From Gorsachius magnificus (taxonomy: Eukaryota; Chordata; Aves; Pelecaniformes; Ardeidae), in NCBI GenBank assembly GCA_034008185.1, contig CM067081.1, forward strand, positions 7,005,821-7,069,820: a DNA stretch of 64,000 bases, read 5' to 3'. Each line of letters opens with the position of its first letter. The stretch's first letter is position 1. The notes below the pieces were generated by a model, which searched no databases, was not told where the DNA came from, and saw nothing but the letters and a program-made list of their open reading frames with translations. This document shows, one piece after another, positions 26,601 through 41,600 of the stretch. The translations under genes were made by a program, and so were the position numbers.

Positions 26601-29600
26601 TCTTGTAATCAAGAATCATCTTTAGAATATGATTCATAGGCTCATTATTAAGCATGTTTGGAAAGATGGGATCAAGGCTCTAAGTTTACAGATACTTTTC
26701 AGTGGGAATGATGTGGTAGTATGTGTGTGTGGGGAGCTAATGCTTATTTTGGATGAGATTTCATGATAAAATGCTTTTAAAAGGTACTGTAGGAATTAAA
26801 TGTGGAGCAAAAGTGTTCAGTAGTTTTAGCATGTCTTGCATATTTCTCAGCCTTAGGGTGCTGAAGCAGTAGGTGATTTATTGTCTTGTTTAAAGGAAGA
26901 ATTTAAGGTCTTAAGAGTAATGCAATATTGATAAAACTTGGAACTTTGCAAGAATAATGCTTTAGCAGAAGAAAAATCCTTGGTTATCTGAAAAGCTCTC
27001 ATAAGAAGTGTTACTTAAATGAGAGGGGGAGAAAAATCTTACTTGTATAAGTAATCTTATGCATCCATCTCTTCATACAAAATACAGGCAATTAGAAGTT
27101 CACAAACTTTCTGAAAATTACAAACGATGTCTACATGGTGTGCAGGAAGAAAAGTTTGACAACAGTATTTGGCAGAAAATTTTTCATCTTTGACCTGGAT
27201 CATTCATGCTGATAGGTCTCTGCTAGTTTAAGTTTGTTAAACTTTGTACACAGGTTTCAGTTAAGTAAGTGTTGCACTTGGGAGATTGTGATTTTTCACA
27301 GGTCTTTCAAACTGCTACTGTAGCACATAGGAGAGAATCATAGAGTAGAATCATTTAGGTTGGAAAAGACCTCCAAGATCATCAAGTCCAACCATTAACC
27401 TAACCCTGCCATCCCACCACTAAAGCATGTCTCTAAGCACCTTGTCTACACATCTTTGAAATACCTCCAGGGATGGGGACTCGACCCCTTCCCTGGGCAG
27501 CCCCTTCCAATGCCTGACAACCCTTTCTGTGAAGAAATTTTTCCTAATGTCCAACCTAAACCTGCCCTGGCACGACTTGAGGCCATTTCCCCTTGTGCTA
27601 TCGCCCGTTACCAGGGAGAAGAGGCCGACCCCCACCTCACTGCCCCCTCCTGTCAGGCAGCTGTAGAGGGCGATCAGGTCTCCCCTCAGCCTCCTTCTCC
27701 AGACTGAAAAAACTCAGTTCCCTCAGCTGCTCCTCATAAGCCTTGTGCTCCAGACCCCTCACCAGCTTTCCTGGTTGCTCTCCTCTGGACATGTTCCAGC
27801 TACGCAATGTCTTTCCTGTAGTGAGGGGCCCAACACTGAACACAGTATTTGAGGTGCGGCCTCACCAGTGCCCAGTACAGGGGCATCGCTTCCCTACTCC
27901 AGACGCATGTTGTCATTTTGAAGTATGAAAGGATTCAAAGTCAGGCTTTTGCCCCCTCAGCCCAAGACAGTCCTAGTGAGCCATGGATTATCTAATGTGG
28001 GCTGAGGTGACGGAAACCTCCACTGGTATGAACATTAGTTGGGAATCGCTGTTCACATTTTGTGCCTAGTGTAGCTGTGAACTTCTTTTATTTTTTGGAC
28101 TTTTTATCTTGTATTCATTGAGCATGACTTCATCACACATAAACAACTTCACTACAAACGTATGCTTAAAAATTGTCTCTGCATGTTGCATTTGTAATAA
28201 AAATGTCTACTTTTATACTGAAAAGAGCTTATAACTCTTTAAAATGGCCTATTAAGAAAGCTGTGATGAAAAAACAATACCAGCAAAAATCCCTAGTGGA
28301 CATGTAGCTTGGTGTTGGTGTGTTCAGTTTCTAAAGTGCTCTAACTCATTTACAGGCTGTCATGGTATGCTTACACTTGTGTATAATTGTGCCTGTAACT
28401 GTTTCTGGATTAATGAGACAAATGTAGTTGAAATTAGTGTATTGTATGCACAAGATGTGGCTGGAGCTGTTAAGACAAAATTTAGTAGTATTTTTAATGT
28501 TAGCCTTTAAAGTGTGATGAGGGTACTCAGTTTAAAGGAAGAAAGGATTTGGGAATCAATGTTCTGCTATCTCTTGAGAAAATGACTCTCTAAAGGTAGC
28601 TTAGTGAGACTTGTCAATTCCACAGTATTTGTAACTGTGGAGGACTTTGATTAATCATTATGAATGGTGGATCAAAATGGTAATTTGGCACCTTCCTGTA
28701 TGTGGGAATTAAGATGAGAAATTTTAAAAAAATAAATCAAAAAATCTTGTTTGTCAGTGACTTACCTACTGGTTTTTGAGTTGCGCTTTCCTTATTTTTA
28801 ACTTTTTTTACTGTTTCATTTAGTGATGCTTTGTTTGCTGATGAGTTTTGGTAGACAATCCTAACGTTACTCAGAGGAGTCTTCATTGAAGCAGTTGTCC
28901 AGCTGAACCTTTTTTACTCTTATTTTTCACAGAAAGTATCTCTATCGTCTTTTACAGTTCTCAAACATAATAAGTAAAGGTTAGTCAGAGTTGCCATAAA
29001 TCTAGACAGTTAGAGATACCTGAGGCAATAATGCTGAGTTCACAGGGTTACTGATAGATTTAGTCATTTCTAAGAACTGCAATTAGAAATTGCAGTTTTA
29101 GGTAGGAGAGAGAACATGATAGTCTTATTTAATTGGAAGAAAAAGACAAGATGTAACTTGATGAAATGAAAATATAAATTGTTGGCAGTAGGACAAGTTA
29201 TTCTACGTTATATTAAACCTGCCTTCTGCCTTTTTTTATCCTGCTTATCTAACACAAATAAGATTAAAAAGGAATGTGATTTAAACATGGAAAGCCCTGA
29301 ACAGAGTGGGTCTTCTCAGATTTCTTTAACTCTTCCATAAATTATTTCCTGAGTCAGTGTATCTAGCTCTTAGAATAACATTACATTCACAGGAAGCATT
29401 TTCAACTGGAGTTTTTATTGCTAATTATAAAAAAAAATGTGCGGTCCAGATTTCCTTGTCCCATTCTTGAGGTGACTTGGGTGAAGCCACCAGGAAGTCT
29501 GCTGTAGGAAACTTTAATAAAGCAGTTTGGTACAAATGGGTTTATTTGGAAGAGAAACAAAACTAAATTTAGAATAAATTATGGCATTTTTTGTTTTAAA

Positions 29601-32600
29601 CTGCAAATGTAGGTATTTTCTGGTAATTGTGAAAACATTTAGGTATCGCTCAGTTCTCAAATATGTGCTGCTTATATAATACTCTTCCATCAGATTAAAT
29701 GTAATTTACTGTCTCAGACTGAGATTTAGCATCACTCTCTACCTTGATCACTTCAGTATGCCATTTGGGCTTCCTTTGTTTTGGCACAGGCTTCATTTGC
29801 AGTTACCAAATGTACCTCTTTGAGGAAGAAATCAGTTTTTAAAAAATGTCAATTTTTCATGCTTGAATTTCTTGTTCAAAACTACTTTGATTTTTTTTTT
29901 TTTTTTTTTTTTTTAAGACAGAGTGTTTGGTTTGCTGATAAAAATTACTTATTTACATCCAGGAACTTTTTAATTCTATTTTCCATATTTAAATAAGGAC
30001 ATCACCTATGGAAGAGGTGTAAAATGAGATTTGAATGTGTCAGGGTTCAGAGTAATCAGAACTGTTGATCTGTAGAAGTAGATTTTAATAATAGATTTTA
30101 CAGCCCACCTCTGTATTTTGTTCTTATTTTAGTATTTCTAATTTCTTGTTGTTTTCTCATAGGTGTCCAAAATCCTTTCATGGCACAGCTAAATCTTCTA
30201 GTGTTTAAATATTGTGGAAGAGTACATGTTAAGTGTTCTATAAGCATTTTCAAAGGGTTTTGCTAGAGTTCACAAACTTTTCAAATAAAACTGGTATTTA
30301 TTTGTGAAGTAACTTCAATTTTTTTTTTTTTATTTTTTTTGAAACTGGATAAAATTAGAATAGGAAATAATTTAAGTGCTTGTTACCTTCATAATCAGTT
30401 TGTCAGGGTGAGTGGAAAAATAACCCCTGTAATCCAAAATACTTGGTGTCATCAGTGGCCAGCTGAAAAATTCTTCTCCTTGATATGTTGTATTGGACAT
30501 TTGAAAACAAGGGGCTATCTTGACTTGACTTCTATTCAAGGTAGGAAGATGATCTCTTACGGAAATTTGAAGAAAACAACGCAACTAGAAAAAATATCTG
30601 ATAGAGAGATTAGGTAATTCTAATCTTCCATGTTAAACTTCGCCTAGGCTAAAAAGAAATTTTTAGTTCAGCAAATGACAGCATAAAAACTGACCATGGA
30701 AAACTATGCAGCTGCTGCAATGTGTGCCTAAATTCAGTTTCTGCTTCATTTGAGATTTGCTGTCAAGTGTTCCATTAACTTAACTCTTAACTGGAGCATC
30801 TGTTTGTGTTTTCCTCAATAACACCTATTTTCCCTATTGCATAACATTTTTCCATGTCCTTCTGGAAAGATGTGGTAGGCTTGAGTGCCTTGCTAGGCCC
30901 TGTGACAGGACTATTTAAAGTCAAGATGGGTACATGGATCATGTTAACTCTTTTGGAGGGTGGGGGAAGTTAATCCTGCACCCATAACATTTCTTTAGAA
31001 ATAGTAAATTAAACTTTATGCCACCACTAGTGCTTGCTGTGGCTGTATTCCTAATACAAAATCAAAGGAGGGAATTTCTTGTCTAGTGGCAAACTTCCCA
31101 TTAGCATAAACCCCATCATTTCAGATCATTAACCAATTTGGAGCAAATCTCCTGACTTCTGATCTTTGAAATTTTTCACCAAATTCTTAGAAAATCGATA
31201 GCATTAGCTGCTACTATGCTGTGTGTCATCGTGTGGGAAACAGTCGTGTCCCTGCTGATGTTCTCATCCACCCCTTGGTGATGCCTCACCTGTGGAACTG
31301 TGTAACAGATGTTTATATTCAGCATTTGCATTTCAGTAAAGGCTGCTTACGAAATGAGGGAACATTTCACACTTGTTGTTCTCTTCCAGTGGTCATATAT
31401 TTGGCTAGAGTGAGAAGTATCAACATAAGAAAATTTGAGACCCTAACGTAGTGCGAAGTGGTATAACTTGGGAGTTACCATACATGAATTGAAATCTAGG
31501 CAGCTGGAGAAGGGACGTAAACTTGAGTCTTAGCAGACCAGACATGTATATGTTTGGGGTTTTTTAATTTTATTTTTGTTTCAACTGTTGGGTGTAGTGA
31601 TTTTCAAAAGTGTAATAAAATGAAAGTGTTTCAGCTTTGAATGTTCTGTTTTGTGGAGAAATTGTTCCCCTAGAGTTAAAAAAAAATCTTGTATCAATAG
31701 CTTTTTAAATCTCAAGTACTTTACTAAAATCGTTTTGTATGGCCATAGGTGAAAGGGGAAAAGATTGATTATATGCAAATGCACACTCTTGAGTAGAATT
31801 ATTTTAAGTATAGATACTCTCTCATATTCTACCCTTAATGATTTTCCACAAGTATTCCCTCATGCAAGTGGAATCAGTCGCTAGTGTGCAGTCTCTTCAG
31901 TTTGAAAGCTAATCCATAAGCTAAATGGAATGTGTTCTATTGAACTCCTCTGTGGACATAATTTCATAAGAATAATTACTCAACTCATGCAAGAAAGGTT
32001 TTATATTTCCTTTTATATTTAAAAAGAAATGGCTCTGCTATGTATTTTGGCTTCAGTTATAAATTTACCAATAAGGCAAATTTGATCTGATGCGTACTTG
32101 GCTTATACTTTGGATCCATCAATACGTATTTAAATTCTAATAATAATTTTTGGCTTTCATCCTGTTAAGAAAAGATGAAGTGTTAAGGCAAAGGAGCGCT
32201 TCCTGACAGCTTCATAGTTTGTTAGGTAACTTCACTTCTCCTTCTGGCTTGCTGAACTTCTAATGGTTTGTATTTTAGACTATTTAGATTCTGACTATTC
32301 TGGAAGAGCATGGTATTAAGAATTTTTCATTTTTGGTTATTTTGTCTGTGATTATATATGTATCCTTTTTATCCTAGTATTTTTCCTGTCTGGGCATTTT
32401 GTTTATCTGAAATAAAGCAGCGTGTGCTATCTGAAAAGTGTATAGTCTTTTGGAGTGACCTTTAAGCTTTGGCAATACCTTGTGGTAGGGCACAGATACG
32501 TTAATGTGCACATTTGCCCAAAGGTAATGATACAAAGAAATGAGGTATTTGCTTAATTTAATAGGGTGGTACTTTAATAAACTTAAAAAAAAAAAAAAAA

Positions 32601-35600
32601 TTCAAAGAACTATTCACATATAGGTCTTGTTACTGGGCATAGCTGTGTAAATGTGTGTTTGTGGAAGATCACAGAATAAATTGGAGACTTCTGGTGGACC
32701 TGGAGCGAAGTATGTGCGTATTCTGAATAAATAAGCTCAGGCTGTTAACGTGCAGTTTACTTGAATAAATCCATAGTGTCTTTTGTATGTTGATTTTATG
32801 TTGGCTTGGGAGAAACCAAATACTTGTTTAATGTGGTGAAGGTATGCATGCCTGTCTTTAATCATGCCTTGTACTTCCAGTGTTCATTAGTTTCTGAAGT
32901 CAAAATATACATTAAGGCAAATTTTGCCCCTTCTGTTGTTCAGATGGCCATTTCCATGTCGAATCTTGCGCTAAGTTGCAATGCTGCATTTGTGACACCA
33001 ATTTCTGTTACTGTGGGTGGATGTCAAACGCAGGCTTGGCTGCTGTGAGAAGCTGTTTTGGGGGACACTGAGTTCTTATAACAGTAGTGCCTCTAGCAGG
33101 GATCAAAAGAAAATGTGCCATCCAAGCAAAGCCGCTCCCACGTTGGATAGCTTCAGTGTGAAAACTGGATCCTTTGAACAGGGGCAGTAGTAAACTGATC
33201 TGCTTGTCTTGTGGAGCTCTTCTTTTTGAGCTCTGTTATTTTTAATACTTTAAAAAAAAAAAATAAATAATTGGGAGTTCCAATGCAAATTTTGGTTTCT
33301 GGCAGGACTTGTGACTGACTTTATTTTCTATTTGTAGTTAGTCTGAATATTGTATATAAGCTACTTGTTTCCTAACAATTTTTCAGTCAGCTTCATAAAA
33401 CTGCAGTATCCACAAACATCTGTGAATGAAGAGCAAAGTGCTTTTATTCTGAAGTTGTTTTTTTTTTGGTCCTGTTTTAGGCTAAATGTAGCCATCGGGA
33501 AGAACTACCCATTACCATATTTTCACTTAATTTTTTCATCAAGACTGGGGTAATGAGCGCCTTCATTGCAACTGTTACTCAGCGATGCTCTTGCTTCCCA
33601 ATTTATGGAGGCAGTATGCAGTCTAGAATAATTTCTATTCCCAAGTAATTTCCACATAAGTGGTTTTTTTGCAGCAGTTTGCCCTGAGCAAGCTCAGCTG
33701 CTGAATCTTGCATCAGAATAGTCTTATATATTTAGTTGTTTTAGCAAACATGAATTCAAATTCAATGAGCTCTAGAAAATAGGCAGGTGACTTACTGGGC
33801 AAAGCAGTTGAGCATTTTCAAGCTTTTTGGTGTTCGGCCAAAACTTATTATATGAAGGGTTGATTTCATCTGTATCTGAGGGAATATGTAAATAAAGAAT
33901 TAACTGACTGGGATGTCATTTACCTTACTTTCCTTTTATGGTTTTGGTGTGTGGTTGTTTTTTTTTCTCTAAAGAATGTAATGTGTTTAACTCTTGGCAC
34001 TGTGTGTGCCTACTGATGTTGAGTGATCAATATTTCAATTGCCTGCTTACTGGCTGGGTACTATCTCTCGCATTATAAAAAAAACCCCAACTGTCAGCAT
34101 GTTGGAGAAGATAACCAATTATGTTCTCACTCTAGATAGCATCTTTGGTATAGTAGATGAAAAAGCAATAGTTAAGCAAGATAGGGGTCTGTCACAGTTG
34201 CTTGACCTATTTTGGAGTAACGAGAAGTGTGGGGGATGCTTTCTGGCTGGGAAGATCTGGTTCTTGTAAATATTTTCAGGTTGGTACTTGCGAATAGAAA
34301 CATTGCTCAAAATGAGAGGTATAGCTAAACCATTGGAAATAACCAGTGCATGAAGTACACAATTCTGGCTTATGTTCAGTTTACTGTTCAGGTTACTGCA
34401 AATGATACAGCCTGAGTTGGCGAAGCCTATCTTCAAGCCAAATTTTTATAATCTTACTGCAAATTAATCTGGGTAAGATTCTGGAATGAAATTAATAAAA
34501 ACACATTCAGCTTACCTGATGGTTCTTTTTGTGGGGAAGTAAGCTGGTTTTTCCATAGCTTTGTCTTAGGAGGCTGCTTAGTGCAGAATGAAGTTCTACA
34601 CCAGGAGTTAGGTCACAGGTACATGTTGAAGGCGCACACGTTCTCTGGAGTAATTTGTGGCAGATGCCTTTGATGCGTTACTATCTAGCCTGACTGCCTG
34701 GTGTTTGCCAGGGGTCAAGAACCATATGATCATTTAGCATGGGTTGGCTAATCCACAACTACGTGCCTAGTGTGGAGTAAATTCTGTACCTCAATCAACA
34801 TCTTGGCCTTGTAGTAGCTGCTTTGCGTAGAGGATTGCTTCTTGGGTTTTGGGTGTGAATCTTCAGTCTTGCTATACTTTTATTGTGCTTTTCACCTTTA
34901 TGCTTCCCTCGGGTAATAACTGTCAACTGTGTAAAGCAATGAATCATTTGGTTCTTTCCTGTAGTGAAGGCTGAGTAAAAACTGTACATATCTTGGTTGG
35001 GAGTGCAAATATATTCTTTTTCTTACCCACAGTATTATACAGTATTTTACTGCATGTTTTGTAGTAGTTAACTTCAGCCGGATTAGGCAACAAAATGCCT
35101 TTGATACAGCGTTACTGAAATGTCGGCAGGCCAGACCTTTGTTGTGATGCCTTGAAAAATCTTTGCTTTAGAAAAAAAGACATAAACCCAAACAGAACTG
35201 AGTTATGTGAAAGTCAATAAAAATTAACTCTTGTAACAAAAATATAGTTTAGTTTCTTCTATTTAAAAACAAACTAGAACTGTTTTCTAAGAAAATCTAG
35301 TTTTGATATCTGCTGAAATTTGGTGTATGATTTTGTGTAGGTAGGTAAATGAAGTTCTTCAAAACATAGGTCTTATCACTTAAATAGGTCTAAGGTTTTG
35401 AAATCTGTAGAAACATACTCCTGTTAGACTCCTCTTTTTGGACTTAACTTACTTTGTAAGTCACTTCTCTGTTTTTGCCTGTCTTCATTTTCTGATTCTC
35501 TTTCTGTAGACAGTATGTACAAATGTAGATTACTTTCAGTTGGAAAGGACCTCGGAAGATCCTCTAATCGACCCCCTACTTAAACCATGTCAAACTGTAA

Positions 35601-38600
35601 AAGACCTGGTTGCTTACAGGCTCTAGTGCCTGACCACTTTCATTGTGAAGATTTTTAATTTCTTCATCTGATAAGAATTTCCCTCGTTGCAGCGTGTCTG
35701 CTGGCTCTCATCCTTTTGCTGTGAAATTCTAAGAAACATCTGACTGGAAGATAGTGTTTATATTCCCCTTCCCTGCCTTCAGCCTTCTGTTCTGCAGATG
35801 GAATAAACCCAACTGCTTCTTGTGCATCGTCTGCTCTCAGCCCTGGCCATCCTGACGGCCTTTCTCTGGGCTGTCTCCAGCTACGTCCGTGGGTATGACT
35901 GCATTCGTTGCCGTCTAAGTTTCCCTCATACAACTCTCCCAGCCAGCTGCATGCTTAAGTTAAAATTCTTGTTGCTAACTGCTGCCTTCTTTGAAACAGT
36001 GATCAATGTTTAATATCTGTACGCTGTGTGCCTTATGCTATGGAAGTTGTAGCAGCTTTTAGAGTTGGGAAGATGGTTTGTACTTCGCCAGAGAGTTTCT
36101 TTTTCAGCTGTGAGGTGTTGTGGGCATTAATGCAGAAGGTCAAGAGTGACTTTCCTTTCTGTAGTATTGATGTAGTATTTCTGTAGAATCCTCTTCCTTC
36201 TTTCCTATGACAAGAAATTCAAAGATGAAACAGTCATCGCGCTTTCACTAAGCGTTATCCTTTTTAATTTGCTGGATTTTTTTGTTTGCTTCTTTCTTTC
36301 TTGTTCTTTTCCAAGGTTAAAGCTATTCCCCTTAGTGCCTTGCCCTTTGGTTATATACCTGCCTGTCGTATTGCTCATACCACACCCAGTAACTAGCAGT
36401 TTTGAGATACGTTGCTTTGGGCACTTAGGTTTCAGAATACATAGCTAGTATTTTTATAGGTGGGTGTGAGACTAGTTGTGTAAAGTGTAGGATGTGAAAA
36501 ATAATTATATATTTGTTCCTCTCCCTTAATGAAGAGTGTCTGTGGGAACGGGATAAAGAAGCAAGTGTGCTGTGATAGTCTTCCTGAACAGGCAGAGCAG
36601 CAGTGTGGAATGCGGGGTACTGTCTTCTCTTCTGCTGCGTCTGTACTATGCTGCTTATGCTGTGGTTAGCACAAAAATTGCTGATCTAATGTGGATTTAA
36701 CTGTACAAATATTTCTTTACTTAATTAGCGTTGCTCCTGCGAATACTTTTGAAGAAGCCTTTAGATAAATGTAACTTTTCTGAAATGTATATTATGTAGG
36801 CACTTTGGGTATCGGGACATATCAGATTATTAAGCATCTGTGTTGTTCAACCTGCATTTTGTAGAGAAAGAAAACTTAATGTTTTGCTAAACTTAGTTTG
36901 TAGTAACTGGTATTGCAGTGACTCTTTCCCTTGTTTGCATTTGCAAATTTACTTCCTTCCATTCAAAGCTAGACTTGCCTGTGTACTTCTGTTCTTGCTT
37001 ATATTCTCTCCCAGTTGGCTACTAGTTCTCCTTCCTAATGTGCCTGCCCTCTCCCCCCTGCCCCCCGAGTTCATTCATATGCTTTTCACATAAACAGTCA
37101 TCAGTTCTCTGAGGGATGATTTTCAGCTGGGTTACAGAGCCTGTTTTCTTTCGTTCACTGCAACAGATACCAAAACATGATTTGAAAGTCCAGTGGCGTT
37201 TTAGAAAACATTTCTTCTGGCACAAAGTATCATCTAGAATGGATATAATTTTTTTTTAGTAATTTCAGATGGTGGATTTTCAAGTGGCACCTCCTTGTTA
37301 CAGTTGACTAGTTGGCTAATGTTGCATTTAAGAATAGAAGTTCTCACTTTCTAATACACATTTGCATCTCTTATGCCAAAATGTCTGACTTGACATCCTG
37401 TGATGCATATACCTTTGTATTTAATGTGTGTTCTGCCAGATAGCCTTGCACATATCTGCTTGTGTTAGTACTTAGGTGGGAAGACCTGAAGATCAAGAGC
37501 TTCAGGGCTTGGTTTTAATGATCCAGTTCAGAGCGTGTCTCTTGCTGAGTAATATCCTAGCATTGTCTTAACAGCCCCAAATCATCATCCAATAATAGAT
37601 AACCGTGACTTAAAAATGAGGTCATGAGTGCCTGTAGTCATCACAGTTTAACTTGTAGATAATGGAATGGCTAATCTCTCCATCTCATTACATTCTGAAT
37701 GTAGAAATCATTTCCTGCTTGCTTCCTTTTAATACTTAAACTTGTAAATAGCAGCTTTTTCAGTTCTGTCAGTACTAGTTCTGCATTTGTGGTAGCCATG
37801 CTTACCTGCTTCTGTGGCTGAAGGAGGGTCCTGGCTTCCAGAAGTCCTTCTTGATAAATGATTGTTCATAGCAGGATATAAAACTGTCCTCAAAGGTTAA
37901 ATGTTTCCATTCAGATTAAATGGATGTTTCCTCTTGGTCTTACTAGCCCATAGACAGGCAAGCATAGGCCTTACTCAAGTCTTTGATCGTTACTGAGCTA
38001 TGGCCTTTGGCAGGGCTTGCAGTTTGAGTGGAAATTACTGTTTTATTTTTGGGGTGGTAATAGTAAATGTCATCAGTACTATGTTGCATTTAGTTTGAGC
38101 TTCATATGAAATGCTAGCAAGCTGTGTTATATCGCATTTGGTTGTTAATACAGTTGCTTCTGTTGTGTTTGTCACTGTAGCATCATGATCTTAAGGCGTC
38201 AATTCCTTCATCGGCACTTGAAAATAAGTTACTGGATTATTACATATTATTATATTGGTTGTGTTATACCATATAACTACATGTGGCTCCTCATGGTTAT
38301 ACTGTTGTGACTAGCAAATCTAGAAGAAAGATAGACAAGGTAATTTTTTTTAACAGCTATTTGAAAAGTCACTAGATCTTGTCTACTGGAAGCTCAGGTT
38401 GAGCAAAAGTTGGATAGCTTTGTTTTAGCCAGCCACCCTCGGGTTTTGCTGTGCTCCTAACCATCTTTTTAGTTAACAACCCACTTTGTTGTAACTAAAT
38501 TAATCTGTCAGCTTCTGGCATTGTAGTGAGAGGCTCGTTTTTTCACTTAACGTTTCCTCTGCCCTTTTGAAGGTGTTGATTGTGTTGTATCAAGACTAAG

Positions 38601-41600
38601 CAGTATTTTAATCTTTTGGTACTCACTTTGAACCAATGTCTAGAAGGGTTTACTGGTTCATTTAGAGGCCAGAAACCTGAGATGTATAATTAACTCTAGT
38701 CATAATCTTCGAGTAATACTTGATTAAATGGTAGCATGTAAGAATTATTTTGCTATTAATGCTTTAGAAGTTTGAATGCTGGGAGTTGTTAGTCAGAGAC
38801 AGTTTAAGTCATTATGGTACTTCTCTTCCAGGACCTTCTAAGGTAACTGCAAAAGCAACTGAGGACCAGGAATCTTGGCAGTGAGCAGAGTGGAGTTTGT
38901 ATTACAAGGTTCTGGTAGACCAGTGCTATGGTGCTTTTCAAATAATCATTTATTTTACTGGAAAGCCCATCGGTTTTCATAGAAAATATTGCTGTATAAA
39001 ATAAGAGCACCGATTATTTTTTTTCTTATGTTATTGATCTTCCTTCACAAAACTCATAATAATAAAAAAATCTGTATTGCAGATTTAATCCAGTGCACAA
39101 ATGAGATGAATGTGAACATCCCACAACTGGCAGACAGTTTATTTGAAAGAACTACCAACAGTAGCTGGGTAGTGGTCTTCAAATCTCTCATCACAACCCA
39201 TCATCTAATGGTGTATGGAAATGAGGTAATATAAAAAAATGATATGTCTGAGAACAGTTACAGCACTTCATTCCTATAAATGTCAGATAAATGCTTTCAC
39301 TAATTATCTTTGTAAGAAAATCTTTATTTTTACCTTTTTGTGTCTTAATTCTGCATGAACATAGGCTTCATTATAGGTTTGTCTATTTAGTTTGTTTCTA
39401 CTTTAAAGATTGTAATTCTAGAATCAGAAGTAAGTGTCCTAAATGCTGGAGGTACCTTTTTCTGTGGTGTTATTCTAATAATAAAACAAAACCAACAGAA
39501 ATTAACTTGAATGGGATTCTGGAAGCTGAAAATAGAAGCATTTTTAGGTTTATGCTCTAGCTAATTCAGATGGTCTTTTCTTCCAGACAACTCTATTCTG
39601 AACGGATTTCTACTGTTAGCCACTGACATTTTGCAGTGAAGACAAATGTGCCTGGCTTTGAGTATGAGCATCTAAATCACACCAAATGCTGTAGAACAAT
39701 TAAACAAAACCCCAATTTAAACAAAAAGAAATAAGCTGGTTTGCTCCACAACTTGAATTCCTATGAGGCCTTATTTTTCAAGATGCCAAGCATAGCAGCA
39801 GCTTGCATTTTCTGCATTTTTGAAAAACAAGCTATACTTTGGAGGCTTTCTTAGAAAGTGTTTGCAAACATTCCTGTATTCAGTCGATATAATGTAAGCG
39901 ATATGAATTTTGGAATTAAGAGGGATAGCTTTAGGAAATTACAAGTAGGATTTAGTGAAGAGGACCAAAGCTTCTCATTTCAGGTTGCATTCAGAGTTCT
40001 TATAGGTCATGTAACTGCTTCCCTCTGGCTGACTGGCTGCATTGTGAAGGGGTTTTAGTTTTAAAATAATAAAAAAAAAAAAATTAAAAAAAATATATAT
40101 CGATTTCTCTTGCAGGTCTTGGTGAAAATCTGTACTTTGAAGCTAAGTAAGCCACAAGAGGGCAAACTTCTCATGTTGACTTTAAGCATTATCACTGGGA
40201 TAATTGCTGCTTTTCAAAATAGAGTCTGTATGCTTTTGCTGTGCTTGCACTTTGAGTCATATAAATTTTAAACTGATACCAATACACTTCATAGTAATTA
40301 AAGGTACATATTTTCCACTTCAAGAATAAAACTGCCAAACAAATTCTGCTTGCCAAATGTGTTACAGAAGTAATGAGGATAAGATTGCTGCTCAAGATGA
40401 AACTTTTCACAGCTAGAAATAGTATCTGAATGATGAACATGGAAATTGAGCACTTACAACAATGTCTAGAAGTTCATAGAGAATTTGTAAATCCCTTTGT
40501 GGGGAAAAAATAAAAAGAAAAGCATTTGGTCCTCCAGCTTTTGCTTAATTTATTCATAGCTAAGCAGAGTGCTTTTACCTTTCTCCAGTCTTTTTCTATG
40601 TAATCTATGTATTTATGCTAATGAAAATAATTCAGTAGTACATGTTACACTGATCAGAACTATTTTTGTCTCTGTCAAAATGTTGTTACAAGTGAATGAT
40701 TGGTTTATTTTAGTGGCAGCTCTCTCTACAGTGGTTCGTAAGACAAAATTATTTTTCCTACTAAATAGGATGTGGTGCCAGTGATCTGAAATGTGTCTTT
40801 ACAAGGTGAAAATAGCAATTCATTTTTGTGAAATGTAACTCAATTATATGTAACTAATGAGATGTATTAAGTGTGATACTGTGTTAATGTTTTATATAGA
40901 TTCTTATGTTTATTTAATGCTTGATTTATAAGCAAACTAATCTTTATATCACCTTATTTTCATATTTAAGCGAAGTACTAGTAAAATTCTATGCTGAGCA
41001 GAGATGGTTTGGCTAATCAGTAAAATGAAATCAACTGTTACAAAATTGAAGTTAGTGAAACAATTGTGAGCATGTAAAATGAGAATGTATCTGGGGGGAT
41101 TTTCTCAGAAGTTTCTAGTTCCATATTCTGGCTTAAAATAAACAAATTGTCAGAGGCCTTCATGCAGTATTTATCTGACTTTTATTTTTTATTTGAAAAT
41201 CTATGAACAAATCATAACTAGCTTCGTTTGAAAATGTAGCTGAGTTTTCTGTAATAGTTTCTACGTTTGAAATCAGTCTTAAAGCATAAAAGCTGTATTT
41301 AATAAGCTAAATAAAAACAGTTTCTAGTACTGTTATCTCAGTTACTGTTATCTAGTGCTGTTCTCAGTTAGCTCATTGAACGCTTTTACTATATGACCAA
41401 ACTTTTCCTTTCACCTAGCGTTTTATCCAGTATCTGGCGTCCAGAAACACATTGTTTAATTTGAGCAATTTCCTAGACAAAAGCGGATTGCAAGGTAAGG
41501 CGTCTTTTTCATTAAAAGTTAGTAGTGTGCTGGGGGGCAGTAAATACTACTTGGTAACTCTAATGGACTGTGCCATTTAAGAAGTGATTTTTCTGCCTGC

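Larger units (their letters stand above)
11611..39082 (+). other. PICALM: PICALM intron 1 (27.5 kb)
   Basis: The intron runs from gtgagt to ttgcag. It is AT-rich and holds one well-preserved CR1 (27333-27902), one older CR1-like stretch (about 35534-35885), a C-rich tract (12551-12579), T runs at 16324, 18788 and 29891, and A runs at 14840 and 32585. An especially AT-rich patch lies near 26130-26240. I recognise no further exon, tRNA or other RNA gene. Open frames of 60-92 codons on both strands have no supporting context. Regulatory elements are likely in an intron this long but cannot be read by eye. Confidence 0.9.

Noticed and set aside
30339..30617. 92-codon + strand frame in intron 1 after a T-rich tract
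   Set aside because: No domain, no family resemblance and no matching exon structure. The phase does not help PICALM, and a length like this is expected by chance in 27 kb.
32669..32700. gatcacagaataaattggag, which hints at a CR1 3' end
   Set aside because: Only about ten bases fit and the usual continuation (ggttggaaaggacct) is missing.
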